A DNA stretch of 64,000 bases from CALDTK01 sp965213735 (GCA_965213735.1 CBDCAB010000006.1:2356001-2420000); one strand, 5' to 3'; positions 27,779 through 37,141 are shown, counted from the stretch's first letter. Notes: generated by a model from the sequence alone, not told the origin. Numbers and translations are program-made.

Positions 27779-30487
27779 ATGCACACCAAGCTCCGCGTCG
27801 GAATCATCTTCGGAGGCCCCAGCCGCGAACGCGAAATCAGCTTCGCTGGAGGGCGAACCGTCTACGACAATCTCGATAAGCGGCTGTTCGAGCCCGTGCC
27901 ACTCTTTATGGACGCGCACCGTCGACTTATTCTGCTCGACTGGCAATTTATCTACAAGGGCACTATCCGAGATTTTTGGCCGCCCGTGTCGCACTATCCT
28001 GAGGGTGCAGGCGCGTACCAGTTGAGTGAGGAAAGCCTCGGCACACTTTCGGAGCAGGACTTTTTAGGCATGGCTGCCGAGATTGGTCGAGCTGTTGATT
28101 ATGCTGAGTTGCCCGACATGATCGATTTGGCATTCGTGGCCTTGCACGGCGTGGGTGGTGAGGATGGTGCCTTGCAGGGTCTACTCGAAATGCTCAACCT
28201 TCCTTACACCGGTAGCGGCATTGCGGGCAGCGCCATCGGCATGGATAAGGTGCTGCAAAAGCGGTTGATGGCAGCGGCGGGATTTAAGGTTCCGCCTTCC
28301 ATCACTATTGCCCGCACGGAGTGGGAGGAGGCCAATTCAGCTTTCGCCAAAACACTCTTTGAACGGGCTACCACCGCTTTAGGAACTCCACTCGTTATTC
28401 GTGGCGCTAATCAAGGGTCGAGCATCGGGGTGAGTATCCTGCGCGAGCCAACACCAGAAAGCCTCAGCCAAGCGCTCGAGAAAGCATTGTTTCGTGAGCG
28501 GGTAGATGTGCTGCTCTACCGAATGTTGGATGCGGAAGGACGCCGCAGCTTCGTGAGCACGCTGGCAGACTTACGTCATGGAATTGGCTTTCCGATGCGG
28601 CACGGACAGGAACAATTACTTCAACCGGCTCAGCTGCAGCGCTTGCTTGATACCACAGAGGAGGAGGAAGTACTGCTCGTGGGCGAGCACACCGAAAGTA
28701 AAGCGGTAATAGAAGGTTTCTTGGCAGGGACTGAAGTCTCAACAATTGTGGTGCGCACCCCTACAGGTAAGCCACTGGCGCTGCTGCCCACGCAGATACT
28801 TAAAGGTGGCGAAGTGTTCGACTACCGCAGCAAATACTTGCCCGGCTTGAGTCGCAAAAAAACTCCCGCCGATTTGCCGAGCGCGCAGTTGGAAGCTGTC
28901 CGGGAGGAGGCCGAACGGCTCTTCGAATTCTTTGAGTTTGATACGTATGCGCGCATCGACGGGTTTGTCAGTCCTGCGGGTGAAGTGGCGCTCAACGATC
29001 CGAATACGACTTCGGGCATGTTGCCTAGTTCGTTTTTCTTCCATCAGGCAGCCGAAATCGGGCTTAATCCGAGTGAATTTTTAACCTTCATTGTTCATAC
29101 CTCGCTGCGGGATCGTCTACATAAATCGACTACTCCAAACAATCTGCGGGAACTACTCAGCAGATTAGATGAGCGCCTGCTGAAGTTGCAAGCAGAACAC
29201 GACCACCGTCGACGCATTGCTGTGCTGCTTGGCGGCTACTCCAGCGAGCGCCACATCTCGGTAGAAAGCGGTCGCAACATCTTCGAGAAACTTGCGAGTT
29301 CGGGCAAGTACCTACCCGTACCTGTCTTTGTAGCTGGTAACTCTGTGGAGCACACGCTGCACGAGCTCCCAATCAACCTGCTGCTCAAAGACAATGCAGA
29401 TGATATTCAGCACGCTCTCCGCGCAGAGCAGCAGCCGCACCCCTCTACTGCCAAGGTGCGAGATCTTGCCCGACCCATTACCGAACGCTACAGCCAGCGC
29501 AGCATCGGCTACCAGGCCCAGCCAGTAAGCTATGCACAACTCGCCGAACGCTATGATGAAGTGTTTATCGCTTTACACGGCAGACCTGGTGAGGACGGTG
29601 AAGTGCAGCGCAAACTCGAAGCTGTGGGCCTGCCTTACAACGGCAGCGGCTACGACAGCTCGCAACTGACGATCGATAAATATGCGACCTTGCAAAAGCT
29701 GCGTGAAGCAGGACTTTCGGTTACCAAACAAGCCCTCGTAAGGGCCGAGGAATTCGCAGCCGATAAGCAGCGCATCATCAAGCAGCTCGGCCAGCAGATG
29801 TCGTACCCAATGATTGTTAAGCCAGTCGACGACGGCTGCTCATCTGCTGTGCAAAAAATTGATTCGCCAGTTGCGCTCGATGAATTCCTGTCGCTGCTCC
29901 TCAATGTGGACCCAGCTCAGCAGGAGACTTTACGAACACGTTTGGGCATTCATCCAAAGGCTGAAATACCAATTAAAGAAGTGGCTCTGGTGGAGCAACT
30001 AATTAGTCGGCGTGATGCAGATTTATTCCTAGAGATTACGGGCGGCCTCCTTACCACATTCGACGCGGCCGCAGATCGTCTTGACTACCACATCTTCGAG
30101 CCGTCTGAGGCCTTGAGTACGGGAGAAATACTTACGCTGGAGGAGAAATTTTTGGCTGGAGAAGGGCAAAATATCACCCCGGCCAGGTTTGCCTTTGGCG
30201 ACATCAGCTACGAGCATGTTGCCGAGCAGGTGAAGGCAACCTTACAAGAGGCGGCTCAGCTGCTAGGAGTTGAAGGCTATGCACGCATAGATGCCTTCGT
30301 GCGGGCATGGCGCGATGGGCGGGTCGAAACGATCATCATCGAGGTAAACAGCTTGCCGGGAATGACACCAGCGACGTGCATTTACCATCAAGCGGCCATT
30401 GATGGCATGACACCCTTCATGTTCATTGATCGAATACTCGAATACGGACGGCAGCGACAGCGGACCGCTAGCAGCAGCGAGGTATAG
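27779..30487 (+). CDS. tandem fusion of two D-alanine-D-alanine ligase (ATP-grasp) units
   Basis: A 902-residue protein, about three times the usual Ddl length, with two complete ligase-like halves. Half 1 (about 1-465): VGIIFGGPSREREISFAGG, ALHGVGGEDG near 122, LPYTGSGIAGSAIGMDKVLQ, an enlarged central part, and a metal-site region YARIDGF/LNDPNTTSGM where the usual E-x-N-x-x-P-G reads D-P-N-T-T-S-G. Half 2 (about 477-902): IAVLLGGYSSERHISVESG, ALHGRPGEDG near 599, YNGSGYDSSQLTIDK, YARIDAF and EVNSLPGMTP near 855, all canonical. Half 2 should make D-Ala-D-Ala for peptidoglycan. Half 1 may be a modified ligase or regulatory copy. ATG at 27779 starts directly before the domain; a PASTA protein gene follows 61 nt downstream. 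Confidence 0.88.
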   Translation: MHTKLRVGIIFGGPSREREISFAGGRTVYDNLDKRLFEPVPLFMDAHRRLILLDWQFIYKGTIRDFWPPVSHYPEGAGAYQLSEESLGTLSEQDFLGMAAEIGRAVDYAELPDMIDLAFVALHGVGGEDGALQGLLEMLNLPYTGSGIAGSAIGMDKVLQKRLMAAAGFKVPPSITIARTEWEEANSAFAKTLFERATTALGTPLVIRGANQGSSIGVSILREPTPESLSQALEKALFRERVDVLLYRMLDAEGRRSFVSTLADLRHGIGFPMRHGQEQLLQPAQLQRLLDTTEEEEVLLVGEHTESKAVIEGFLAGTEVSTIVVRTPTGKPLALLPTQILKGGEVFDYRSKYLPGLSRKKTPADLPSAQLEAVREEAERLFEFFEFDTYARIDGFVSPAGEVALNDPNTTSGMLPSSFFFHQAAEIGLNPSEFLTFIVHTSLRDRLHKSTTPNNLRELLSRLDERLLKLQAEHDHRRRIAVLLGGYSSERHISVESGRNIFEKLASSGKYLPVPVFVAGNSVEHTLHELPINLLLKDNADDIQHALRAEQQPHPSTAKVRDLARPITERYSQRSIGYQAQPVSYAQLAERYDEVFIALHGRPGEDGEVQRKLEAVGLPYNGSGYDSSQLTIDKYATLQKLREAGLSVTKQALVRAEEFAADKQRIIKQLGQQMSYPMIVKPVDDGCSSAVQKIDSPVALDEFLSLLLNVDPAQQETLRTRLGIHPKAEIPIKEVALVEQLISRRDADLFLEITGGLLTTFDAAADRLDYHIFEPSEALSTGEILTLEEKFLAGEGQNITPARFAFGDISYEHVAEQVKATLQEAAQLLGVEGYARIDAFVRAWRDGRVETIIIEVNSLPGMTPATCIYHQAAIDGMTPFMFIDRILEYGRQRQRTASSSEV
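28340..28353 (+). repeat. iterated 14-mer GCTTTCGCCAAAAC, copy 4
   Basis: In the first ligase half, encoding AFAKT in a region not conserved between ligases. Confidence 0.8.
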
Positions 30488-30534
30488 CGATCAACCCAAT
30501 CCGTTTACTTTAGCTGCAAGCCCACCAAACCGAT

Positions 30535-30542
30535 TACGTTTG
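30535..30542 (+). promoter_or_regulatory. TAnnTTTG promoter box 6 nt before the PASTA gene
   Basis: TACGTTTG is an exact match to the Bacteroidota -7 consensus. The 6-nt gap to the ATG at 30549 places the transcription start at or near the start codon. Confidence 0.5.
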
Positions 30543-30548
30543 CAGCTT

Positions 30549-31409
30549 ATGCAGGAGGAAGCAGCTAACAGGACTAAGCGCTCGCAGCAAAGTCGGGCAG
30601 CCAGAGTCTTTGGGTACTTCAAGAGCAGGGCCTTTTGGCTGACTGTCTTGGGTATAGCTGGTGCAACACTGGTGCTGTTTTTTGTGGTCAACGCGATGCT
30701 TGCCTGGTATACCAATCATGGCCAGCGGCTCGAAGTTGGCGAGTATATCGGGATGGATGTCGGGGTGGCCAGCAAGCAGATTAAACAGTCTGACTTTCGC
30801 GTAGAAATTATCGATAGCATCTTCTTAGTGGATCAACCTCCGCATGTGGTACTGCGGCAAGACCCAGAGCCGGGAGCCTTTGTGAAGGAGAACCGCCGTA
30901 TCTACCTCACCGTCACCAAAAAAATTCCCGACGAGGTGAGGCTGCCCTCCCTGGCTGGCACCTATGACTTTGACCGCTACCAGCGCAAGCTGAACATGCT
31001 AGATATCAACGCTAGAGTGCGCGACAAGGAATACTCGAGTCGCTACCAGCCCAATACGATTCTCAAGGTCTACTACAAAAATAAGGAAATCACGGAGCAA
31101 CAGCTCAAGTCAGGTTTTACGGTCCCTAAAGGTTCGTCACTGGAATTTTTGGTGACGAGCCGCGAGGGCGGTTTGGCCGACGTCCCGGATTTGAAGTGCC
31201 GCACGCTGGAGGAAGCGAGGTTTTTTATTGACAATTACCGTTTGCGTACTGGTAGAATTGAAGCTGACGCCACCGTTACCGATCGTGAACTCGCCTATGT
31301 GTGGCGCCAGGATCCCCCAGCCGATGCAGGCATACGGATACCATTTGATTCGGAGGTTCATCTGTTTGTGACAGCGCAACGTCCGCCGGATTGCGACGAC
31401 GGGATTTAA
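30549..31409 (+). CDS. membrane-anchored PASTA-domain protein
   Basis: A 286-residue protein with a basic cytoplasmic N-terminus (about 1-20), one transmembrane helix (WLTVLGIAGATLVLFFVVNA, about 30-49) and three extracytoplasmic PASTA repeats (about 58-124, 125-205, 206-278). Each has the pattern of a VG-x-A/L-E-A helix followed by V-x-x-Q-D-P-x-P-G (VLRQDPEPGAFVKENRRIYL; VWRQDPPADAGIRIPFDSEV). PASTA domains bind peptidoglycan stems or beta-lactams, but no kinase or transpeptidase domain is attached. In Bacteroidota this gene commonly sits next to ddl, as here, linking it to cell-wall synthesis. The longer open frame from 30426 overlaps the ligase gene and is not used. Confidence 0.88.
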   Translation: MQEEAANRTKRSQQSRAARVFGYFKSRAFWLTVLGIAGATLVLFFVVNAMLAWYTNHGQRLEVGEYIGMDVGVASKQIKQSDFRVEIIDSIFLVDQPPHVVLRQDPEPGAFVKENRRIYLTVTKKIPDEVRLPSLAGTYDFDRYQRKLNMLDINARVRDKEYSSRYQPNTILKVYYKNKEITEQQLKSGFTVPKGSSLEFLVTSREGGLADVPDLKCRTLEEARFFIDNYRLRTGRIEADATVTDRELAYVWRQDPPADAGIRIPFDSEVHLFVTAQRPPDCDDGI

Positions 31410-31479
31410 GCTCAACCCGCGGTAACACCTAGATGCCTCTCGACGTTAGCAAGCTATTGCCGCAGACCGACGTAGACCG

Positions 31480-33915
31480 ATGATGTTGAAGTTACTTAGA
31501 TTAATTGCCAGCCTCTGTAGTCTGGCCACAGCTGCCTATGCACAACCCGTGCAGACTTACTGGCCAGGGCGCGGAGAGGTCGATGATGGTGATGGCCAAG
31601 CTGTCCAGATGCGGATTGTAGACTGTGAGCGACCAGATAATACCGTTGCCGCTGGTGATACGATGCGTTTTGCACTCGATATTCTCGGTGGATTTAACGT
31701 CACCACCAGCCTCACCAACCCCGATCTTCAGCAGTTTGGCTCGGCAACGATAGTCAATGACTCGCTGTTGCAGTACGAGGCGTTCATACAGACTCCAGTT
31801 GGCGGCTTCGATACAATTACAGTTTCACTGTGCAATGCTGATGATAGCTGCCGCATGCAGCAGTTTATTATTGGGGCGGGTAGGCTCGGTACTCGCACGT
31901 TTCAGAGTATTTCTTTGAGTGGCAACGAAGTGGCGCAGCTCGGTTTCGATGTACCGCCAGGTGATCTGTTTTGCGGAAGCATAACAACTATAGGCAATTA
32001 CGAAGCCCCCGATCGTCGCGACGTGCGCTTTCTCAACTATACTGTCAGCGACTCGCTCTACTACCGATCTGCCCGTGTACCAGGAGTGGACGTGCTCGAA
32101 ATCGTGACGTGCAATACCTTCGGCACCTGCGATACGCTCGAACTTACTGTGGCTATCGCTACCGAGACAGTCGACCTGCCTTTTTGTGATGACTTCTCCT
32201 ACCGCCGCTCGCGACCAGACGCACAATTTTGGCTGCAAGACGATGTGTACATCAACGACGCCTACGGAATAAACGCACCTACTTACGGAGTTGCCACTTT
32301 CGATGGACTTACCGAAAGCGGACTCCCCTACGGTGAAGGCTTTGGGCCAACCGACGAACTCACCTCCACCTACATTGATGCAACCGGCGCCACCGACCTT
32401 CACCTCAGCTACTTTCTCCAACTCGGTGGCCGAGGGCAAGCTCCAGAATCAAGTGACGGCATGTTGGTTGAGGCCAGAGGGAGCGACGGCATGTGGCGAG
32501 ATGTATTTGAGCACCAAGGCTCCCCGACCAGCACACCGGATACGACATTTCAATTCTTCTCCTTCTCGCTAGACTCCAGCATATTTAAACATGAAGAATT
32601 GCAAGTGCGCTTTCGCGTCACGGCCAACCTCAACGGTGGCTTCGACTTGTGGAACCTCGACTATGTGCGCGTGGAGGAAGGCGACAGCGGCAACACCTTT
32701 GCTGATATCGCTCTGACAGCTCCGCCGACGAGCCTGCTCGCACCTTATACCGCTGTACCATACTCTCAATTCGAAGGTCGCGAAATCGAGCTGCTGCGCA
32801 ATGACTACCGCGTTGGCATCAATAACCTCTTCGGCTTTACCAATAACGTGAGTGACACCCGCCTCGAAGTGTTTGACGCGAATGGAGACCGCCTCCTCGA
32901 CGCGTCGCTACTTACAGGAGCACAATTTAATCTTCAGCCAGGGAGGGCCATATTTCGCAATCCCATTCCCGTGGGTCCTCTCACAGCCTTTGAAACTGCT
33001 GTTGCGAGTGCTTCAGCTGGAGAACTTCGTCAGCTCACCACGCGCTATTCGCTCGATATCGATACCGATCAGGAGCAAATACGCTGCGTGTTGCGCAATG
33101 ATACGGCCAGCTCGATCACCGTCATCGACGACTACTATGCCTATGATGATGGTACCGCCGAATCAGGCCTTTTGCCCGGTGGTATAGGTGAGCGCATCGC
33201 TGTACGCTACGAGCTGTTTGAGCAAGATACACTGCGTGGACTTCGCTACCTTTTTCCACGTATTGGTGCACTCGATGGCGATCGTCAGCTCATCAACTTG
33301 CAGGTATATATCGGCCAGCTCGATGATGAGCCAGAATATGAGGAAGTGCTGGTGCGGCCTTACTATCCGAGTGTGGTGCGCGATACCCTCAATGCCTTTA
33401 CGACTTATGGCTTGTTTGATGAGGACGGACAGCCAACCGAGCTCGTTATTCCCGCTGGAGAATTTTTTGTCGGCTGGCAATTAGCTAGTGATGTCACTAA
33501 TCCTATTCCAGTCGGCCTCGACCTGCAGAACGATAACGCTGATCAAATTTTTGCTGAGTACGGCGTGGGCTGGACGGCCTTACCGACTGTGTTGCCGCGT
33601 ACCGAGGGCAGCCTAATGATTCGGCCTGTGTTTAGCGCCGAGACATTGCGCAACAGCTCGCCTACGCAGGAATCGTCTGTTTCAGCTCTACGGCTTGCGC
33701 CAAATCCAACTCCAGGTGTAGTAACACTGCTCGATCTGGATGTGGAGCTTTATAAAGGCAGCTACACCTTAATTGACATTACCGGCCGCACGGTAGCTCG
33801 GGGACTTACCCAAGCTCAACTCGATTTTGGCAATATTGCGGCCGGCCTGTACGTGCTGCGCTTGCACGATTCTGAGGGTCTGGTACAGGCTCAGTCTAAA
33901 ATCCTGATTGAGTAA
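31480..33915 (+). CDS. secreted T9SS type A sorting-domain protein of unknown function
   Basis: An 811-residue exported protein with signal peptide (MMLKLLRLIASLCSLATAAYA-Q). The N-terminal part has Ig-like beta-sandwich sequence with paired cysteines (NADDSCRMQQF, CNTFGTCDTLEL). The middle (about 235-420) resembles a jelly-roll carbohydrate-binding or MAM-like fold: FCDDFSYRRSRPDAQFWLQD, LHLSYFLQLGGRGQAPESSD, NLDYVRVEEGD. The last 80 residues form a type A sorting domain (LRLAPNPTPGVVTLLDLDVE to AQSKILIE). No catalytic motif is recognised; binding or structural use at the surface is likely. Confidence 0.82.
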   Translation: MMLKLLRLIASLCSLATAAYAQPVQTYWPGRGEVDDGDGQAVQMRIVDCERPDNTVAAGDTMRFALDILGGFNVTTSLTNPDLQQFGSATIVNDSLLQYEAFIQTPVGGFDTITVSLCNADDSCRMQQFIIGAGRLGTRTFQSISLSGNEVAQLGFDVPPGDLFCGSITTIGNYEAPDRRDVRFLNYTVSDSLYYRSARVPGVDVLEIVTCNTFGTCDTLELTVAIATETVDLPFCDDFSYRRSRPDAQFWLQDDVYINDAYGINAPTYGVATFDGLTESGLPYGEGFGPTDELTSTYIDATGATDLHLSYFLQLGGRGQAPESSDGMLVEARGSDGMWRDVFEHQGSPTSTPDTTFQFFSFSLDSSIFKHEELQVRFRVTANLNGGFDLWNLDYVRVEEGDSGNTFADIALTAPPTSLLAPYTAVPYSQFEGREIELLRNDYRVGINNLFGFTNNVSDTRLEVFDANGDRLLDASLLTGAQFNLQPGRAIFRNPIPVGPLTAFETAVASASAGELRQLTTRYSLDIDTDQEQIRCVLRNDTASSITVIDDYYAYDDGTAESGLLPGGIGERIAVRYELFEQDTLRGLRYLFPRIGALDGDRQLINLQVYIGQLDDEPEYEEVLVRPYYPSVVRDTLNAFTTYGLFDEDGQPTELVIPAGEFFVGWQLASDVTNPIPVGLDLQNDNADQIFAEYGVGWTALPTVLPRTEGSLMIRPVFSAETLRNSSPTQESSVSALRLAPNPTPGVVTLLDLDVELYKGSYTLIDITGRTVARGLTQAQLDFGNIAAGLYVLRLHDSEGLVQAQSKILIE

Positions 33916-33966
33916 GCACGGCTCGAGTTGTATACTTGTCGCTTTACCACATTAGTGACCACGATT

Positions 33967-34284
33967 ATGGCTCTTGAAATGACGGTTCAGCAATTGCGGC
34001 AAAAGCTTGACGCAGGCGATAAATTCAAACTCGTTGATGTACGTGAGCCTCATGAGTACGAGGAGTACAATATTGGGGCAACGCTGATACCACTGGGTAC
34101 AATTCCTGAGAACCTCGACCAGCTCGGGGGCAAAGATGAGCCTATAGTTCTCCACTGTCGCTCGGGCGCCCGAAGTGGGCAGGCACAGCGCTACCTCATC
34201 AATCAAGGCTATACCAATGTCACCAATGTAAAAGGGGGTGCATTAGCCTGGCGAGAGAACTATGGCGAAGCGAAAGCTCGCTAG
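33967..34284 (+). CDS. single-domain rhodanese-like sulfurtransferase
   Basis: A 105-residue cytoplasmic rhodanese domain. The family opening KLVDVREPHEYEEYNIGATL is clear and the catalytic Cys64 sits in the loop VLHCRSGARSGQA, followed by the closing LINQGYTNVTNVKGGALAW. Such GlpE/PspE-like proteins carry a persulfide for sulfur transfer or cyanide detoxification. The ATG at 33967 gives the normal domain length. The stop codon is part of the CTAG palindrome that also ends the opposing SPOR gene. Confidence 0.92.
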   Translation: MALEMTVQQLRQKLDAGDKFKLVDVREPHEYEEYNIGATLIPLGTIPENLDQLGGKDEPIVLHCRSGARSGQAQRYLINQGYTNVTNVKGGALAWRENYGEAKAR

Positions 34285-34847
34285 TCGCGCTTGTGGTACA
34301 CGTAAGCTTTGATGCCGTGTTTGTCGGCCAGTTCCTTCACCATGTACCGCGCAGAAGACTCCTCCGCGAAGGTGTTGCCGATAACTGAGTAAAACTTACC
34401 CTCATCAAATGTGCCCACGAAACTCTTGGTCAGTCCTTTTTTCTGTGCCGCAGCTAAGCCACGATCAGCGTTGGCTCGTGAGCTAAAGGTGGCAGTGACA
34501 ACGTAGAAGACATGGCCACTAGGCACCTCGTGTAGCGTTGGCGAGGCAGCTGGGGCAGCTTGAGTTCGAGGGGCGGCTTGTGTGGCTGGTTGAGCAGGAC
34601 GGGGCCGTGTAGCAGGTGCTGTATTGGCAACTTGAGTAGCCCTCGCTGGCCGCCGGCGGAGATTTTCGGCGCGGTCGAGGCTGCGCAACTCAGGGTCGGC
34701 AGCCGCAGGTGAATAGATGTTGTTGGTCACTATCACCTCGCCTGAATCACTACGCTGCCCTACCATTCCTGATTTTGTAAACAGGAGCAGCACCGACACG
34801 GTGAAGGCGGCGAGTACCAATAGTGTAGAGGATTTCCAGGCGCTCAT
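34281..34847 (-). CDS. SPOR-domain membrane protein
   Basis: A 188-residue protein with a short cytoplasmic tail, one membrane helix (TLLVLAAFTVSVLLLF), a low-complexity Ala/Pro/Thr/Gln/Arg linker (about 65-100) and a C-terminal SPOR domain (about 108-186: HVFYVVTATFSSRANADRGL, YSVIGNTFAEESSARYMVKE). SPOR domains bind denuded glycan strands at division septa, so a periplasmic septal role is expected. The ATG at 34847 is chosen because it puts the basic residue just before the helix; a start at 34865 is also possible. Confidence 0.85.
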   Translation of the reverse strand: MSAWKSSTLLVLAAFTVSVLLLFTKSGMVGQRSDSGEVIVTNNIYSPAAADPELRSLDRAENLRRRPARATQVANTAPATRPRPAQPATQAAPRTQAAPAASPTLHEVPSGHVFYVVTATFSSRANADRGLAAAQKKGLTKSFVGTFDEGKFYSVIGNTFAEESSARYMVKELADKHGIKAYVYHKRD

Positions 34848-34948
34848 GGGCGGGCTAAAGTACAATACTACCTGAGACTGGGGATAATCTCTTCACCAAT
34901 TTCTATCGAGGCACCACTACAGTTGCCTATGCATCAACTCCCATCGTG

Positions 34949-34956
34949 TACTTTTG
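34949..34956 (+). promoter_or_regulatory. TAnnTTTG promoter box 4 nt before the cytochrome gene
   Basis: TACTTTTG, an exact consensus match, ends 4 nt before the ATG at 34961, which implies a leaderless mRNA if functional. Confidence 0.5.
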
Positions 34957-34960
34957 GCCG

Positions 34961-35311
34961 ATGCTACGTTATATGTGGGTGCTGTGTGTACTGTCTGCGG
35001 TTGCGCTGGCCTGTGGAGGCGGCGAGGAAGAAAATATAAATTTTGACGGCGGCGGTTCGGCTCTGGCTACTACGGGTCCAAACGGCGAGAAAATCTACAA
35101 AACCCGCTGCGTAACCTGCCACGGCTCCAAAGGAAACATGGGTGCCAATGGCGCTGCCAACCTACAGAACAGCATCCTCCCCGTCAACGAGCGCGTGCAA
35201 GTCATCACCCACGGCCGCAACGTCATGAATCCATTCAAGAATATCCTGAGTCCCGAAGAAATCGAAGCTGTGGCAGCTTATACCATGACGCTCACGAAAG
35301 GAAAATCCTAA
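34961..35311 (+). CDS. lipoprotein c-type cytochrome
   Basis: A 116-residue monohaem cytochrome c. A lipoprotein signal (MWVLCVLSAVALACGGG, lipid Cys18) is followed by an acidic/Gly linker and the haem-binding motif CVTCH at 50-54. The likely axial Met lies in HGRNVMNPFKNILS, with the terminal helix SPEEIEAVAAYTMTL. It should carry electrons in the periplasm, attached to a membrane. A start at the second ATG (34973) would also leave a full signal. The next small gene begins 3 nt after the stop. Confidence 0.92.
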   Translation: MLRYMWVLCVLSAVALACGGGEEENINFDGGGSALATTGPNGEKIYKTRCVTCHGSKGNMGANGAANLQNSILPVNERVQVITHGRNVMNPFKNILSPEEIEAVAAYTMTLTKGKS

Positions 35312-35314
35312 GGT

Positions 35315-35551
35315 TTGGCCTCGACTACTAGTGTCCTCTTGCAGCCGCGCCACAACGAGTGGGATGACCTCACCGAGCTTCTCGAAGATTTGGCTAGCTA
35401 TAGCGCCGAGCCTACTGCCAGCCTCTACCCCATTGTCCAAGCGATAGCCGAAGGCAAGGAGACTACGATTGCCATAAAGTCAAGTACCCTCGCCGAGTTT
35501 GTGGAGCACATGAAGGAATTCGGGATCGAGGCTACTGCTGCCTCACGATGA
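35315..35551 (+). CDS. small protein of unknown function, coupled to the epimerase gene
   Basis: A 78-residue soluble protein with a TTG start 3 nt after the cytochrome stop. Its TGA overlaps the ATG of the epimerase gene (ATGA), which is strong evidence that the frame is translated. The content is acidic and helical (NEWDDLTELLEDLASYSA, SSTLAEFVEHMKEFGIEA). I do not recognise a family. Confidence 0.65.
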   Translation: MASTTSVLLQPRHNEWDDLTELLEDLASYSAEPTASLYPIVQAIAEGKETTIAIKSSTLAEFVEHMKEFGIEATAASR

Positions 35552-36567
35552 CACGCGTGGTAGCCATTACCGGTGCTACCGGATTGTTGGGTTCATACAT
35601 CGCCCGACTGCTGCTCGCGGATGTACGCAATATAGTCCGAGCGAGTAGACGCAGCACGAGCACTGCGGTCTTGCTCGGCTCCGATGCTAGCCGCATTGAT
35701 TGGGTCACAGGCGATCTGCGTGATGCCAGCATTCAGGAAGAGCTGCTAGAAGGTGTTGATGTGCTGGTGCACTGCGCGGGCTTGGTGAGCTACAGACCTA
35801 CCGACACCAAACTCCTGAGGGAGATGAACGTGGGTGTCACAGAAGATTTGATCAATCTGGCCTTGGAATATCAGCTCGCACACTTTGTCCACATTAGCTC
35901 CATTGCCGCTATTAGTCCGGCCCCTGGCATTGCCGTCACGCAGGAGCAGCATCAGACTTTTTATCCCACGCGCTCTACTAGCCGCTATGCCCGCTCCAAA
36001 CATGCTGCCGAGTTGCACGTGTGGCGAGGCAAGGAAGAAGGGCTGCAGGTGAGTGTGCTCAATCCTGCAGTGATTCTCGGTGCTGGCTTCTGGGATTCAG
36101 GTTCGCCGCGCCTGTTTAGCTGGGTAGCTGCTGGCCAGCACTTCTACCCTACCGGCTCTACAGGATACGTGGATGTGCGCGATGTGGCAGCTTTCGCCAA
36201 AACCTGCATTGACGATCAGCTAGTCGGCGAGCGGTATATCCTCAGCGCTGAAAACTGGACTTACAAGCACTTTTTTGATGCTGTAGCCGCCGCCATTGGG
36301 GTCGAGCCGCCCAGTCGACCTGTTCGGGATTGGCAGGCTGAATTAGCCTGGCGAGCAGAAGGTGCACGCGCGCTGTTGACGCGAAAGCAGCCCCTGCTTA
36401 CCAAAGAATCTGCACGGCGTTCGATGACGCTAGGCGCCTACGACAACAGCAAAAGTCTCGCAGCGGGTGCGCACTATCGGCCGGTGGAGGAAAGTATTGA
36501 AGATGTCGCAGAGCTGTATGGGCAAACGAAAGAGCAGGGGTACGCTGTGCTTGGTCTGGTTTCATAG
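35548..36567 (+). CDS. NAD-dependent epimerase/dehydratase family protein (extended SDR)
   Basis: A 339-residue extended short-chain dehydrogenase. The dinucleotide motif GATGLLGSYIARLLL starts at residue 8, the VHCAGLVSY segment and catalytic HISSIAAI follow, and the YxxxK pair sits in SRYARSKHAAELHVW. The C-terminal part (NPAVILGAGFWDSGSPRLFS, GYVDVRDVAAFAKTCIDDQL) fits the dihydroflavonol-4-reductase/NAD(P)H sterol-dehydrogenase-like branch. The substrate cannot be told. It forms an operon with the two genes upstream. Confidence 0.9.
   Translation: MTRVVAITGATGLLGSYIARLLLADVRNIVRASRRSTSTAVLLGSDASRIDWVTGDLRDASIQEELLEGVDVLVHCAGLVSYRPTDTKLLREMNVGVTEDLINLALEYQLAHFVHISSIAAISPAPGIAVTQEQHQTFYPTRSTSRYARSKHAAELHVWRGKEEGLQVSVLNPAVILGAGFWDSGSPRLFSWVAAGQHFYPTGSTGYVDVRDVAAFAKTCIDDQLVGERYILSAENWTYKHFFDAVAAAIGVEPPSRPVRDWQAELAWRAEGARALLTRKQPLLTKESARRSMTLGAYDNSKSLAAGAHYRPVEESIEDVAELYGQTKEQGYAVLGLVS
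36190..36203 (+). repeat. iterated 14-mer GCTTTCGCCAAAAC, copy 5
   Basis: In the epimerase gene, encoding AFAKT. Confidence 0.8.
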
Positions 36568-36570
36568 GCT

Positions 36571-36905
36571 TTTCTTTTCAGCTTTAAAAGATTAGGCTAG
36601 CTGTCCGGCCGACGTCGTCCCACCGCGCAGGAAGAGCGGCGGCATGCTGATGACCTATCTATTAGGGTAGCTCGGTTGAACGACGTCTATTTATGATGCT
36701 TGTTGGGTATTGACTATTGTGCTTGGCCTTTTCACCTGACCACCTCCATGTGGTCAGGTGATATGCTCAATGTGCGGGGGGTAGCAAATTAGTTTCGCTC
36801 TTGCCTGAGTCTCTAGCGGTGTTAAAATTCGCGACAGCGGGGTAGCTCATACAGTTGAAGCCTTACCGCATGTTGGAATGGCACGTCGGTATTGCACGTC
36901 TGAAG
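36571..36905 (+). repeat. 335-bp direct repeat, copy A
   Basis: Runs from TTTCTTTTCAGCTTTAAAAG to the GCACGTCTGA region and shares long identical blocks with copy B (for example GTCCGGCCGACGTCGTCCCA and GAAGCCTTACCGCATGTTGG). Confidence 0.85.
36733..36760. repeat. hairpin CACCTGACCAC-N6-GTGGTCAGGTG, copy 1
   Basis: Perfect 11-bp arms within direct repeat A, preceded by TTGGCCTTTT. Confidence 0.75.
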
Positions 36906-37025
36906 GGTGCGTCACTGCCGGACGTCTGGATACACGAGGTATACGCATCTGCCGTAGCAGCACCAACATCCAACGTGCCTAACACCCCCGTGCCACGGAT
37001 CCAGCACCTAGCACCTCATACCGTT

Positions 37026-37141
37026 CCGGGTAAACCCTACCCTCTGACAACGACGCCGCTATGCGGCTATGGCCACGCTGCGGGAGGAATGTGTGGTAGC
37101 CGCATAGCGGCGTTGTTATTTGGAGCCCTGGGTTTACCCGG
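37026..37141. repeat. nested inverted repeat (two-tier hairpin)
   Basis: Outer arms CCGGGTAAACCC/GGGTTTACCCGG (37026-37037, 37130-37141) are perfect. Inner 21-bp arms (37049-37069, 37097-37117; core GCCGCTATGCGGCTA) have one mismatch that would be a G-U pair in RNA. The whole lies between the two direct repeat copies and could fold into a long stem as single-stranded DNA or RNA. Confidence 0.8.
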
